Shown here piece by piece: positions 19,778 to 28,785 of a stretch of 64,000 nt of DNA. The first letter of the stretch is position 1; the number at the start of each line of letters is the position of its first letter. The position numbers and the translations under genes are program-made. Under the pieces are notes generated by a model, which worked only from the letters and a program-made list of their open reading frames with translations, did no database searches and was not told the DNA's origin. This stretch comes from Paraburkholderia sartisoli (lineage in GTDB: Bacteria > Pseudomonadota > Gammaproteobacteria > Burkholderiales > Burkholderiaceae), in the NCBI RefSeq assembly GCF_900107685.1, contig NZ_FNRQ01000001.1, positions 124,001-188,000 of the forward strand, in the 5' to 3' direction.

Positions 19778-20911
19778 TTGAACCACGATACTCCGCCCGG
19801 CCTCGAAGTCGCGGCTGGCAGCCAGGGAAAGATCGTCCGGCTATCCGGCCAGTGGACGGCGCTCGCGCTCGCGCGCGACCGCGATCGCAGCGGCGCCGTG
19901 CTCAGGCTGCGCGCCGTCGCGACCGAGAAGATCGGCCAATGGGACCTGTCACGGGTCGACCGGCTGGATCACGTCGGCGGCCAGGCGCTGTGGCGCGTGT
20001 GGGGCTACCGGATGCCCGCCGGTCTCGTCGAGCTGAACGCCACGCAGCGCGAGATCTTCAACCGTATCGCGTTGCTCGACCTGGCCCGCGAAAACCCCGA
20101 GGCAATCCAGCGCTTCGATCCGTTCACGCGGCTGGGTCTCGCGATCTTCTCGTTCTTCGAGCACCTGTATGGCGGCATCGCGATGTTCGGGCGGGTCGTG
20201 CTCGATCTGCTCGCCATCGTGCGCAACCCGAAGCTGATTCCATGGACCGAGATTTCCGCGAACGTCTATAACGCCGGCGCCAGGGCGCTGGCGATCACGG
20301 CGCTCGTCGCGTTCCTGATCGGCATCGTGCTCAGCTATCTCTCGGCGCAGCAGTTGCGGCTTTTCGGCGCCAACCAGTTCATCGTCAATATTCTCGGGCT
20401 TTCGGTGATCCGCGAACTCGGGCCGGTGCTCTCGGCGATTCTGGTGGCGGGACGCTCCGGCTCGGCCATCACCGCGCAGATCGGCGTGATGCGGGTCACC
20501 GAGGAGCTCGACGCGATGCGCGTGATGGGCATTCCGCACGGCCTGCGGCTGATCCTGCCGCGCGTGCTCGCGCTCGGCATCGCGATGCCGCTGCTCGTGA
20601 TGTGGACGAACATCGTCGCGCTGACGGGCGGTGCGCTCGCCGCGAAAATCGTGCTCGGCATCGACATGAGCTACTTCGCGCGGGCGCTACCGGGCGTCGT
20701 GCCGATCGCGAACCTGTGGATCGGCCTCGGCAAGGGCGTCGCGTTCGGGATGCTGATCGCGATCGTCGGCTGTCATTTCGGGTTTCGCATCAAGGCGAAT
20801 TCGCAGAGTCTCGGTGAAGGCACGACCACTTCCGTGGTGACGTCGATCACGATCGTGATTCTCGCGGACGCCGTGTTCGCCATCCTCTTTCAGAACGTGG
20901 GGCTCGGATGA
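19778..20911 (+). CDS. mlaE: MlaE-type ABC transporter permease with N-terminal STAS-like region
   Basis: A 377-residue protein. Residues 1-100 look like a soluble STAS-type domain (LSRVDRLDHVGGQALWRVWG). The rest is an MlaE permease with about five membrane helices and the diagnostic stretch VIRELGPVLSAILVAGRSGS plus EELDAMRVMGIP. These permeases move phospholipids between the membranes with an ATPase and an MCE-domain protein. The first codon is TTG at 19778 with no strong ribosome site; no better in-frame start exists before the permease core. The next gene overlaps by four bases (ATGA), so the set 19778-23425 is one operon. The symbol is by family; substrate not proven. Confidence 0.9.
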   Translation: MNHDTPPGLEVAAGSQGKIVRLSGQWTALALARDRDRSGAVLRLRAVATEKIGQWDLSRVDRLDHVGGQALWRVWGYRMPAGLVELNATQREIFNRIALLDLARENPEAIQRFDPFTRLGLAIFSFFEHLYGGIAMFGRVVLDLLAIVRNPKLIPWTEISANVYNAGARALAITALVAFLIGIVLSYLSAQQLRLFGANQFIVNILGLSVIRELGPVLSAILVAGRSGSAITAQIGVMRVTEELDAMRVMGIPHGLRLILPRVLALGIAMPLLVMWTNIVALTGGALAAKIVLGIDMSYFARALPGVVPIANLWIGLGKGVAFGMLIAIVGCHFGFRIKANSQSLGEGTTTSVVTSITIVILADAVFAILFQNVGLG

Positions 20912-21786
20912 CCGCACCGCTCGCGACCGCTGTCCGTGACCAGCCGGTGCCGGAGATCGCCGAACCGGTCATCGAGGTCCACAACCTCAGCAAGCGCTAT
21001 GGGCGCAACATCGTGCACCAGCATCTCGACTTCGAGGTGCGGCGCGGCGAGATCGTGTCGATCGTCGGCGGTTCGGGATCGGGCAAGACGACGCTCGTAC
21101 GGCAGATTCTCGGCCTCGAGCGGCCGTCGTCGGGGACGATCAAGGTATTCGGCAAAGACACCTCGAAGATCGAGCCGGAAGAGGCGCGCCTCATGCGCAG
21201 CCGCTACGGCATGCTGTTCCAGCAGGGCGCGCTGTTCTCGTCGCTGTCGGTGTTCGACAACATCGCGCAGCCGCTGCGCGAACTCGGCGACATCCCCGAA
21301 GACCTGCTGCGCGACATCGTGATGCTGAAGCTCGAAATGGTCGGCCTGCCGTGCAAGCACGCGTCGAAAATGCCGGCGGCGCTGTCGGGCGGCATGATCA
21401 AGCGCGTCGGCATCGCGCGGGCGATCGCGCTCGAACCGGAACTGCTGTTTCTCGACGAGCCGACGGCCGGCCTCGATCCGCAGGCGTCGGAAGAGTTCGT
21501 CGATCTGATCAGCACGCTGCATCGCGCGCTTGGACTCACCGTCGTGATGGTCACGCACGATCTCGACACGATGGTCGCGCTCTCGACGCGCGTTGCGGTG
21601 CTGGCCGACCGCAAGGTGCTGGTCGCCGCGCCCGTCGAGGAGGCCGCGGGCGTCGATCATCCGTTTATCCGCGAGTATTTTCTTGGCCTGCGCGGCCGGC
21701 GCGCGTTGCAGGCGCTGCCGCCGGAGCGGCGCGCGAAGCTGCCTGCCGCCGCCCTCGAGCCGGCATCGTCCGAAGTCCAGTTGTGA
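20908..21786 (+). CDS. mlaF: MlaF-type ABC transporter ATP-binding protein
   Basis: A 292-residue ATPase. Walker A is GGSGSGKTTL, the signature LSGGMIKRVGIARAIA and Walker B LLFLDEPTAGLD, with the switch histidine in VTHDLDTM. MlaF/Ttg2A-type ATPases pair with MlaE permeases. A C-terminal extension of about 40 residues after the core (YFLGLRGRRALQALPPE) recalls the C-terminal hook through which MlaF contacts its partner. The start codon overlaps the permease stop by four bases, which couples translation. The MCE-domain gene follows after 16 bases. Confidence 0.93.
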   Translation: MTAPLATAVRDQPVPEIAEPVIEVHNLSKRYGRNIVHQHLDFEVRRGEIVSIVGGSGSGKTTLVRQILGLERPSSGTIKVFGKDTSKIEPEEARLMRSRYGMLFQQGALFSSLSVFDNIAQPLRELGDIPEDLLRDIVMLKLEMVGLPCKHASKMPAALSGGMIKRVGIARAIALEPELLFLDEPTAGLDPQASEEFVDLISTLHRALGLTVVMVTHDLDTMVALSTRVAVLADRKVLVAAPVEEAAGVDHPFIREYFLGLRGRRALQALPPERRAKLPAAALEPASSEVQL

Positions 21787-21802
21787 ATCCGGGAACCTGA
21801 CC

Positions 21803-22765
21803 ATGGAAAACAAATCACATGCCTTCTGGGCTGGACTCTTCACCGTCGTGCTGGTGGTCGCGATCGGCATCGCGGCGTTCCTGTTCAACGTCGACCGGTC
21901 CGTGCGCGAACCGTACGACCTGATCGCGCGCACGAACGTGACGGGCCTCTTTACCGACGCCGCCGTGCGCTATCGCGGGCTCGACGTCGGCAAGGTGCAG
22001 TCGATCAAGTTCGATCACGACCATCCAGGGCAGATCCTGATCCGCATTCTGGTCGACCGGAACGCGCCGATCACGCATTCCACGTACGGCAGCCTCGGCT
22101 TCCAGGGGGTGACGGGCATCGCGTTCATCCAGCTCGACGACACGGGCAAGGACCCGTCGCCGATGCCGTCGACGCCGAAGCAGATCGCGCAGATTCCGAT
22201 GCATCCAGGCCTGCTCGACCAGTTGCAGAAGCGCGGCGACATCCTGCTGCGCAAGCTGGAACGGGTGGCGGACGACGTCGATGAACTGATGTCGCCGGAA
22301 ATGCGCGCGCAGCTGATGTCGACCACGGCGAGCCTGCAGCACGCAGCGGATGGCGTCGCGACCCTGACGCAGCAGATGGCGCCCGCCGCCGGTAAGCTGC
22401 CGGCGACGTTGAACCAGCTGGACAGCACGCTGGCCTCGACGAACCAGCTGATCACCAGCCTGAACCGGCCCGACGGCCCGTTCGAAGTCAACCTGAACAA
22501 GGTCGGCACAGCGGCGCAGCAGGCGGGCGTCGCGCTGACGTCGATCAACGAGACGGTGCAGGTGCTGTCGGCGCGCGTCGGCTACGACACGCTGCCGCAC
22601 GTGAACACGCTTGCCGACGACGTGCGCAGCGCCGCGCGCTCGGTCGACCGTGCCGCCGACACGTTCAGCAACAACCCGCGCAGCGTGCTGTTCGGCGCCG
22701 CGCCGGCCGCGCCGGGCCCCGGTGAGCCAGGCTTTGCCTGGCCCGCGGCCCACGCCACGAAATGA
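21803..22765 (+). CDS. mlaD: MlaD/MCE domain lipid-binding protein
   Basis: A 320-residue protein with one N-terminal transmembrane helix (WAGLFTVVLVVAIGIAAFLF, about residues 9-28). It is followed by a single MCE domain (about residues 36-115, TNVTGLFTDAAVRYRGLDVG) and a long helical C-terminal part with many Gln/Leu/Thr heptads. MCE proteins form hexameric rings in the periplasm that hold lipids; the long helical tail suggests a tunnel or needle that reaches across the periplasm, as described for PqiB/YebT-like members, here with only one MCE module. It belongs to the operon with the permease and ATPase. E. coli MlaD is shorter, so this is the longer, auxiliary-lipoprotein-associated subtype. 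Confidence 0.9.
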   Translation: MENKSHAFWAGLFTVVLVVAIGIAAFLFNVDRSVREPYDLIARTNVTGLFTDAAVRYRGLDVGKVQSIKFDHDHPGQILIRILVDRNAPITHSTYGSLGFQGVTGIAFIQLDDTGKDPSPMPSTPKQIAQIPMHPGLLDQLQKRGDILLRKLERVADDVDELMSPEMRAQLMSTTASLQHAADGVATLTQQMAPAAGKLPATLNQLDSTLASTNQLITSLNRPDGPFEVNLNKVGTAAQQAGVALTSINETVQVLSARVGYDTLPHVNTLADDVRSAARSVDRAADTFSNNPRSVLFGAAPAAPGPGEPGFAWPAAHATK

Positions 22766-22783
22766 CTGACAAGGAACATTGCA

Positions 22784-23425
22784 ATGCCACGCTCGCCTAG
22801 CCCTTTCACGCACACACGCCGGTTCTTCCCGTCCGGCGCTGCGTTCGCACTCGTGCTCGCACTCGGCGTGCTGTCGGGATGCGCCGGCAATCCGGCGGCC
22901 ATCTCCGATATCCGCTACGACTTCGGGCCGCCGCCGCCGGCTGCGTCGGTGGGCCCGATGCCGGCCATCAAGGTGCTTGACGTCGAGGCGCCCGAAACGC
23001 TCGGCTCCGACAAGCTTAGCTACCGGTTGAGCTACAGCGACGCGCAGCAGCTCTCCGCGTACGCGAACAGCCACTGGACCATGCCGCCCACGCAACTGCT
23101 GACGCAGCGTCTGCGCGCGGCGCTCAGTTCGCGCGGTGCCGTGCTGACGGGCGCCGACAGCGTGCGCGCGCCGGTGCTGAAGGTGGAGCTGCAGGAGTTC
23201 GAGCAGGTGTTCGACGGCCAGGCGGAAAGCCACGGCGCCGTGACGGCCCGCGCCACGCTGTTCCAGGATGGCAAGGTCGTCGGCCAGCGCACGTTCGTCT
23301 CGCGCGCGCCGGCGAGTTCGCCGGACGCGGCGGGCGGCGCGCGCGCGCTTGCCGCCGCCAGCGACGAACTCGTCTCGCAGATCAGCGCGTGGCTCGGCGT
23401 GCAGCCGCTCGTCGCCGCGCAATGA
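22784..23425 (+). CDS. ABC-type transport auxiliary lipoprotein (PqiC/YmbA-like)
   Basis: A 213-residue outer-membrane lipoprotein candidate. The signal sequence ends in the lipobox LSGC at residues 33-36, after an unusually long basic and Phe-rich N-region. The mature domain matches the ABC_trans_aux family (VLDVEAPETLGSDKLSYRL, MPPTQLLTQRLRAALSSRGA). Such lipoproteins (E. coli PqiC/YmbA) sit in the outer membrane and dock the MCE protein, completing the route across the envelope. It is the fourth gene of the operon, 18 bases after the MCE gene. This set uses it in place of MlaB and MlaC. Confidence 0.88.
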   Translation: MPRSPSPFTHTRRFFPSGAAFALVLALGVLSGCAGNPAAISDIRYDFGPPPPAASVGPMPAIKVLDVEAPETLGSDKLSYRLSYSDAQQLSAYANSHWTMPPTQLLTQRLRAALSSRGAVLTGADSVRAPVLKVELQEFEQVFDGQAESHGAVTARATLFQDGKVVGQRTFVSRAPASSPDAAGGARALAAASDELVSQISAWLGVQPLVAAQ

Positions 23426-23456
23426 CCACTTCGCGGCGCGTACACCGGAGCGCTGC

Positions 23457-24614
23457 ATGTCAGTGAAGTCCTGGCAGCGCCGCCCGTCGGCGTTCGCAAG
23501 ACAGGCGCTCGCGCTGTATGCGGCCCTGATCGTGTATGGCTCGCTGTATCCGTTTTCCGGCTGGCGCTCGCTGGGGCTCGGGCCGCTTGATTTTCTGTTC
23601 GATCCGCTTCCGCAATACCTCACCGCGTTCGACGTCGTCACCAATGTGCTCGGCTACATGCCGTTCGGCGCGCTCGTCGTGCTCGCGATGTATCCGCGCT
23701 GTCGCGGCGCGCTGGCCGCCGGCGTCGCATTCGTGCTGGGCGCGTGGCTCTCGGGCACGATGGAAGCCATTCAGACGTATCTGCCGACGCGCGTCGCGTC
23801 GAATCTCGATCTCGCCGCCAACGCGCTCGGCGCGCTTCTCGGCGCGGCGATGATGGCGCCGGCGACCGGCCCGCTGCTCGATCGCGGCGTCCTCCGGCGC
23901 ATGCGTTTCCTGTGGTTCCATCGCGATGCGGCCGCGCTCCTCGGGCTCGCGCTGCTGTGGCCGTTCGCGACGATGTATCCAGCGCCGCGCCTCTTCGGTA
24001 TCGGCGACTGGCCGCGTGAACTCTGGCTGCACTTCGATTCGACGATGCAGGACGCGCTCCTCGCGTGGACGCCCGGGCGCTGGAATGTGCCGTCGTGGCC
24101 CGCGCACGTCGCCGCCTGGCTGCCCGACGATGCATGGGAAGCCGTGATCACCGCGCTCAGCCTGTTCGCCGCGTGTGCGCTGGCGTCGCTGCCGGTGCGC
24201 GACCGGGCGCCACGCATCCGGCTGCTGCTGACGTTCGTCGCGGTGACGCTCTTCGTGAAAGTCGGCGCCACGTTCCTGCAGTCGCAGACGGGCCTCGCGT
24301 TCGACTGGGCGACGCCCGGTGCGCTGACCGGCCTGCTGTGCGGCGTGCTCGCCGGGCTGCTTGCGCTCGGTCTGCCGTCGGCGTGGCGCGCGGCGCTTGC
24401 GGCGCTCGCGCTCGTGCTGATGCTGGTGTTCGGCAACCTGCTGCCGGTGAATCCGTATTTCGATGTCGTGCTCGCCGACTGGCGCCAGGGCCGCTATCTG
24501 CATTTCAACGGTCTTGCACGCTGGCTCGCGTGGATGTGGCCGTACGCGGCGCTCGTCTGGCTGGCGTTTTCGGCCGAACGGGCGTGGGTTTCGCGGGGCC
24601 GCGCCAGCGGCTGA
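23457..24614 (+). CDS. VanZ family integral membrane protein
   Basis: A 385-residue polytopic membrane protein. The first 120 residues form the VanZ-like domain (ALYAALIVYGSLYPFSGWRS and TNVLGYMPFGALVVLAM, then TMEAIQTYLPTRVASNLDL). The rest has further hydrophobic helices, about nine in all. VanZ-type proteins have no firm biochemical role outside teicoplanin resistance clusters; in proteobacteria they appear near envelope genes. It starts 31 bases after the lipoprotein gene and could be the fifth gene of the lipid-transport operon. A clean ATG lies at 23457, just after a GGAG. Confidence 0.85.
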   Translation: MSVKSWQRRPSAFARQALALYAALIVYGSLYPFSGWRSLGLGPLDFLFDPLPQYLTAFDVVTNVLGYMPFGALVVLAMYPRCRGALAAGVAFVLGAWLSGTMEAIQTYLPTRVASNLDLAANALGALLGAAMMAPATGPLLDRGVLRRMRFLWFHRDAAALLGLALLWPFATMYPAPRLFGIGDWPRELWLHFDSTMQDALLAWTPGRWNVPSWPAHVAAWLPDDAWEAVITALSLFAACALASLPVRDRAPRIRLLLTFVAVTLFVKVGATFLQSQTGLAFDWATPGALTGLLCGVLAGLLALGLPSAWRAALAALALVLMLVFGNLLPVNPYFDVVLADWRQGRYLHFNGLARWLAWMWPYAALVWLAFSAERAWVSRGRASG

Positions 24615-24720
24615 CGGGCGCGCTCGCTATAATCGTCCGGACCCAGTACCCACATGGCGGACCTGCATCCACCGTCCGCGTCACGCAACTCAAACGCTTT
24701 CTGCCCACTCGCCGGACACC

Positions 24721-25038
24721 ATGGATTCTTTCTACAAGTACCACGTGTTTTTCTGTCTCAACCAGCGCGAACCCGGCGCGGAGCGACCCAGCTGCGCGAA
24801 CTGCAACGCGCAGGCAATGCAGGAATACGCGAAGAAACGCGTGAAGAAGCTCGGCCTCGCGGGTCCCGGCCAGGTGCGCATCAACAAGGCCGGCTGTCTC
24901 GATCGCTGCGAGGAAGGTCCGACGATCGTGGTGTATCCGGAAGGAACCTGGTACACGTACATCGACGAAACCGACATCGATGAAATCGTCGATTCGCATC
25001 TGGTGAACGGCAAGGTCGTCGAACGTCTGAAAATCTGA
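24721..25038 (+). CDS. Thioredoxin-like [2Fe-2S] ferredoxin family protein
   Basis: A 105-residue soluble protein with cysteines at residues 12, 25 and 28 and again in AGCLDRCEEGP (about residues 59 and 63). C12, C25 or C28, C59 and C63 fit the spacing of thioredoxin-like 2Fe-2S ferredoxins related to the NuoE fold. It is likely an electron carrier in the cytosol; its partner is unknown. A TATAAT box lies at 24628-24633, upstream of the ATG at 24721. The alpha/beta hydrolase gene follows after 7 bases, suggesting one transcript. Confidence 0.88.
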   Translation: MDSFYKYHVFFCLNQREPGAERPSCANCNAQAMQEYAKKRVKKLGLAGPGQVRINKAGCLDRCEEGPTIVVYPEGTWYTYIDETDIDEIVDSHLVNGKVVERLKI

Positions 25039-25045
25039 TCCGCCC

Positions 25046-25690
25046 ATGAACGTTCATACAAAAAAAATCCTGATCGACGGCCCTGCCGGCAAGATCGAGG
25101 TCGCCGTCGACACGCCCGACGAAGCGCGCGACAACGGCGCCGCGCCGCGCGGTATCGCGCTCGTCGCGCATCCGCATCCGCTCTTCGGCGGCACGATGGA
25201 CAACAAGGTCGCGCAGACGCTCGCACGCACGCTCGTGCAGCTGAACTACGTGACGTATCGCCCGAATTTTCGCGGCGTCGGGCAAACGCAGGGTGAGCAC
25301 GACAAGGGCATCGGCGAGCGTGACGATCTGCGCGCCGTGCTCGATTTCATGCGCGCGCAGGCAGGGCAGGCGGATCTGCCGCTCGTGCTGGCGGGATTTT
25401 CGTTCGGCACGTTCGTGCTCTCGCACGTGGCCGCGCGGTTAAAGGAGGAAGGCCACGCGATCGAACGCATCGTGTTCGTCGGCACGGCCGCGAGCAACTG
25501 GGAAGTTGCGCCGGTGCCGGAAAACACGCTCGTGATTCACGGTGAAACCGACGAAACGGTGCCGATCCAGTCGGTCTTCGACTGGGCCGCGCCGCAGGAA
25601 CTGCCGGTCGTCGTGATTCCGGGCGCCGAGCATTTCCTGCATCGCAAGTTGCATATTCTGAAGCGGATCATCGTCGACGCCTGGCGGTAA
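25046..25690 (+). CDS. Alpha/beta hydrolase
   Basis: A 214-residue cytosolic hydrolase with no signal peptide. The nucleophile elbow is AGFSFGTFV (Ser in GFSFG), the oxyanion region VAHPHPLFGGTMDNKV, the acid is likely the Asp of HGETDETVP and the catalytic His lies in PGAEHFLHRKL. The short N-terminal beta sheet and HPHPLFGG motif mark the small family often called KANL3/Tex30-like or dienelactone-type hydrolases, with unknown substrate. It follows the ferredoxin gene by 7 bases. No pathway context is offered by the neighbours. Confidence 0.88.
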   Translation: MNVHTKKILIDGPAGKIEVAVDTPDEARDNGAAPRGIALVAHPHPLFGGTMDNKVAQTLARTLVQLNYVTYRPNFRGVGQTQGEHDKGIGERDDLRAVLDFMRAQAGQADLPLVLAGFSFGTFVLSHVAARLKEEGHAIERIVFVGTAASNWEVAPVPENTLVIHGETDETVPIQSVFDWAAPQELPVVVIPGAEHFLHRKLHILKRIIVDAWR

Positions 25691-26049
25691 CGCGGCGCTC
25701 ACCCGAAGTCACCGTGCGCGGAAGACGCCGCTGCAACCGCCTCGCACACGATTTCGGGGTACAGGTACGCACGAAATGTGAATTTATCGCCCCCGTTGTC
25801 GGCGGATTGTCGGATTGCGACGCGTATAATGAGCGCTCTTTTTTGGGCGCAGCGTTGCCCCTCTGTCCGGCTCGATGCCCGCTCGCATCGCCGGATGGGC
25901 GGTAACGCTGCGCGAACCGATCGCGTGGCCGGAAGTCCAACGGGCGCCGCACCGCCGAACTGCATATGCAGCCGGCGAGCGCCCGCCGACCGGCTCTTCC
26001 CATCTGCGTGCCCCCGCGCGCAAAGCACATTTCTGCCCGAATCGATCCT
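25691..26049 (+). promoter_or_regulatory. Leader region of the DD-carboxypeptidase gene, with a TATAAT box
   Basis: This 359-base stretch has no gene I can support. A perfect TATAAT lies at 25825-25830, preceded by GGATT repeats but no good -35 box at 16-18 bases, so a promoter using an upstream activator or an extended -10 is possible. If transcription starts near 25837, the dacC message would carry a leader of about 210 bases. That leader is GC-rich and could fold, but I see no known riboswitch. Confidence 0.4.
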
Positions 26050-27279
26050 ATGCGCTTTTCCTCCTCCGGCACTTCGTCCCCGATGTCCCTCGCGTCTTTC
26101 GCACCTTCTTCGATCCGTCGCACGGTTGCGCTCGGCGTCCTGCTGCCCGCGGCACTTGTGGCGAGCACGGCGTTCGCGCAGGTGGCGCCTCCGGGCGTGA
26201 ACGCACGCTCGTGGGTACTCGTCGACGCCACCGCCAACCAGGTGCTCGCCTCGGGCAATCCCGACGAGCGGGTCGAACCGGCGTCGCTCACGAAGCTGAT
26301 GACCGCGTATCTGGTGTTCGACGCGCTGCAAAAAAAGAAGATCACGATGGACCAGACGATCATGCCGAGCGAAGCCGTGCGCCGCGTGCGCACGGACGAG
26401 TCGCGCATGTTCATCGAAGCGAACAAGCCGGTCACCGTGCATGATCTCGTGTACGGCATGATCGTGCAGTCCGGCAACGACGCGGCGATCGCGCTCGCCG
26501 AACTGGTCGGCGGCAGCGAGACGCAGTTCGTGTCGATGATGAATGCGGAAGCGTTGCGCCTCGGCATGAAGAGCACGCACTACGCCGACGTGAACGGCAT
26601 GCCTGACCCGCAGCATTACACGACGGCAGGCGACCTCGCGATTCTCTCGACGCGCCTGATCCGCGATTTCCCGGACTACTACAGCATCTTCTCGGTCCGC
26701 GAATTCACGTACAACAAGATCAAGCAGCCGAACCGCAACCGTCTGCTGTGGCTCGATCCGACCGTCGACGGCCTGAAAACGGGGCACACGCAGGCTGCCG
26801 GCTACTGCCTGATCGCAACGGCGAAGCGTCCGCTGCCGGGTTCACCCGACGCGACGCGCCGTCTCGTCACGGTGATGATGGGCGAGCCGAAGGAACACGA
26901 TCGCGTGCAGGACAGCCTGAAGATGCTGAACTACGGCTACACCGCGTATGACACGGTGCGCCTGTACAAGGCGGGTCAGGTGATCGGGACACCGCGCGTC
27001 TACAAGGGTGCGGCTGACACCATCAGGATCGGCGTGAAGAGCGACCAGTTCATCACCGTGCCGAAGGGCGTGGGCGACAAGGCGAAGCCGCAGGTCGAGC
27101 TCACGGACCCGCTGATCGCCCCGATCACGGACGGCCAGCAGGTCGGCACCGCGAAGATCGTCGCGGATGGCAAGACGCTCGCGGAAATCCCGGTCGTCGC
27201 GCTGCAGGCGGTGCCGCAGGCCGGCATCGTCGGACGCGTATGGGATTCGATGATGCTGATGTTCAACAAGAAGAAGTAA
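26050..27279 (+). CDS. dacC: D-alanyl-D-alanine carboxypeptidase (PBP5/6 type)
   Basis: A 409-residue penicillin-binding protein that removes the terminal D-Ala from peptidoglycan stem peptides. The signal peptide ends near STAFAQ (about residue 41). The three active-site motifs are SLTK in EPASLTKLMTAY, SGN in QSGNDAAIALAE and KTG in LKTGHTQAAGYC. The C-terminal PBP5-associated domain and an amphipathic anchoring helix (VGRVWDSMMLMFNKKK) are present. The start MRFSSSGTSSPMSLASF is used; an ATG 11 codons later is also possible. In related genomes a D-amino-acid transaminase gene often follows; here DUF493 follows directly. Confidence 0.94.
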   Translation: MRFSSSGTSSPMSLASFAPSSIRRTVALGVLLPAALVASTAFAQVAPPGVNARSWVLVDATANQVLASGNPDERVEPASLTKLMTAYLVFDALQKKKITMDQTIMPSEAVRRVRTDESRMFIEANKPVTVHDLVYGMIVQSGNDAAIALAELVGGSETQFVSMMNAEALRLGMKSTHYADVNGMPDPQHYTTAGDLAILSTRLIRDFPDYYSIFSVREFTYNKIKQPNRNRLLWLDPTVDGLKTGHTQAAGYCLIATAKRPLPGSPDATRRLVTVMMGEPKEHDRVQDSLKMLNYGYTAYDTVRLYKAGQVIGTPRVYKGAADTIRIGVKSDQFITVPKGVGDKAKPQVELTDPLIAPITDGQQVGTAKIVADGKTLAEIPVVALQAVPQAGIVGRVWDSMMLMFNKKK

Positions 27280-27399
27280 GCTTGGGAAGGTCGACGCGGC
27301 GCGTGCCGGTGGTGTTTGCCGCGAGCCGCGCGTCGCGTCGAGGGTAGACAGGGCGGCGCATCGGTGAATTGAGGCATGCGGCGCCGGAAGGAGCAAACG

Positions 27400-27669
27400 A
27401 TGGATTCAGCAAACGACTCGCTATTCGAGTTTCCCTGCGATTTCCCGATCAAGGTGATGGGCAAGTCGCATCCGGATTTCCACGAAACGATCGTGACGGT
27501 GATCCGCGAGTTCGACGGCGAATTCGACGCGACGCGCATCGAAACGCGCCCGTCGAGTAGCGGCAACTACACCGGCCTGACGGTGACGGTACGCGCACGG
27601 AGCCGCGCTCATCTCGACGATATTTACCGCGCGCTCACCGGTCATCCGATGGTGAAAGTGGTGCTGTGA
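27400..27669 (+). CDS. ybeD: DUF493 (YbeD) family protein
   Basis: An 89-residue ACT-like small protein (SLFEFPCDFPIKVMGKSHPD at the start, SGNYTGLTVTVRARSRAHLD in the middle). YbeD/DUF493 proteins are conserved near dacA and lipB across proteobacteria and are thought to act in regulation; the function is not proven. GGAAGGAG lies 8 bases before the ATG at 27400. The usual direct link to lipB is broken here by a LysR/DUF2917 pair. The stop is 54 bases from the end of the convergent LysR gene. Confidence 0.92.
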   Translation: MDSANDSLFEFPCDFPIKVMGKSHPDFHETIVTVIREFDGEFDATRIETRPSSSGNYTGLTVTVRARSRAHLDDIYRALTGHPMVKVVL

Positions 27670-27723
27670 TGCGCTGTCGCCGCGCCGGCCCGCACATGCG
27701 GGTATGCGTTGCCGCGGTGACCA

Positions 27724-28686
27724 CTACGACTGGACGTGCAACGCGTCCGTAGCATTTTCCGCGCACGAACGTCCGGCGCACGCGCGCTCGAAGAGCTGCC
27801 TGAAGCGCGCCACTTCTGCGAACACCCACTCCCTGAACGCCGCGACCCGCGGCGCCTGAAGCATTGGCGGCGGGCAGATGAAGTAGTACTGCCACGGGCT
27901 CGGGCCGTCGATATCGAACAGGCGCACGAGCCGCCCGCTCGCGATCTCGTGCATGGCCAGCGAGCGCCGGACGAGCGCGATCCCCTGACGGTCGATGGCC
28001 GCCTGCAGCAGGTTCGACGAATCCTGATACAGCACGCCGCGCTTCGGCTCCGGCAGGTCGGTGAGCCCGGCGGCTTCGAACCACGGGCGCCATAGCTCGT
28101 CGTCGGAGCGCAGCAGCGGCGCGTTCGCGAGATCGGCCGGTGTTTTCGGCAGATTGCCGCCGTTGAAGTCCGGCGAGCATGCCGGGAAGAAAATCTCCTC
28201 GAGCAGCAGTTCCGAGTGCAGGCCCGGATATTTGCCGAAACCGAACCGGATCGCCGCGTCGACGTCGTCGCGCGCGAAATCGGCGAGCACATTCGTGGAC
28301 AGCAATTCGAGGTCCCACTGCGGATTCGCCTCGATGAAGCTGCCGACGCGCGGCGTCACCCAGCGCGCCGCGAACGACGACAGCATCGTCACGACCAGTC
28401 GCCGCTCGCGGTCGCCGGCGCGGATCTGGCGCGTCGCATCGGCGAGCGCCATGAGCGCGGCGCGCACCTGCGTCGCGTAGCGGCCGCCCACTTCGGTGAG
28501 CCGCACGCGCTTGCCTTCGCGGGCGAACAGCGCCACGCCGAGTTCGGCTTCGAGCGCGCGGATCTGATGGCTCACCGCGCCGTGCGTGACGAAGAGTTCG
28601 TCGGCGGCACGCGAAAAGCTCTCGTGCCGGGCGGCGGCTTCGAACGCCTTGACGGCGTTCAGGGCAGGAAGTTGTCGGAGGTCCAT
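27724..28686 (-). CDS. LysR family transcriptional regulator, GcvA-like
   Basis: A 320-residue regulator. The N-terminal helix-turn-helix reads LPALNAVKAFEAAARHESFS and VTHGAVSHQIRALEAELGV, the pattern of the GcvA/AmpR branch. The C-terminal effector-binding domain follows from about residue 92. The ATG at 28686 is preferred over one five codons earlier. It diverges from a DUF2917 gene with 99 bases between them, which contain a symmetric element (28741-28760) and is the likely target and autoregulatory site. The effector is unknown; a glycine-cleavage role should not be assumed, because GcvA-like annotation is generic. Confidence 0.92.
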   Translation of the reverse strand: MDLRQLPALNAVKAFEAAARHESFSRAADELFVTHGAVSHQIRALEAELGVALFAREGKRVRLTEVGGRYATQVRAALMALADATRQIRAGDRERRLVVTMLSSFAARWVTPRVGSFIEANPQWDLELLSTNVLADFARDDVDAAIRFGFGKYPGLHSELLLEEIFFPACSPDFNGGNLPKTPADLANAPLLRSDDELWRPWFEAAGLTDLPEPKRGVLYQDSSNLLQAAIDRQGIALVRRSLAMHEIASGRLVRLFDIDGPSPWQYYFICPPPMLQAPRVAAFREWVFAEVARFRQLFERACAGRSCAENATDALHVQS

Positions 28687-28740
28687 CGCAGTTTTTCTCA
28701 CATATCCGTGAAAATTGGTCGTTTTGCGCTAACCCTTGAT

Positions 28741-28760
28741 ACGTCTACGATTGTAGTCGT
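28741..28760. promoter_or_regulatory. Imperfect palindrome in the LysR/DUF2917 divergent promoter, candidate operator
   Basis: ACGTCTAC at 28741-28748 and GTAGTCGT at 28753-28760 are inverted copies with one mismatch and a 4-base centre GATT. It is centred 35 bases before the DUF2917 start codon and 64 bases from the LysR start. A dyad with T and A about 11 bases apart is what LysR-type proteins bind. A -35-like TTGATA (28736-28741) overlaps its left edge. Confidence 0.5.
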
Positions 28761-28785
28761 CAGAATGACTTTGTCGGAGCAGACC

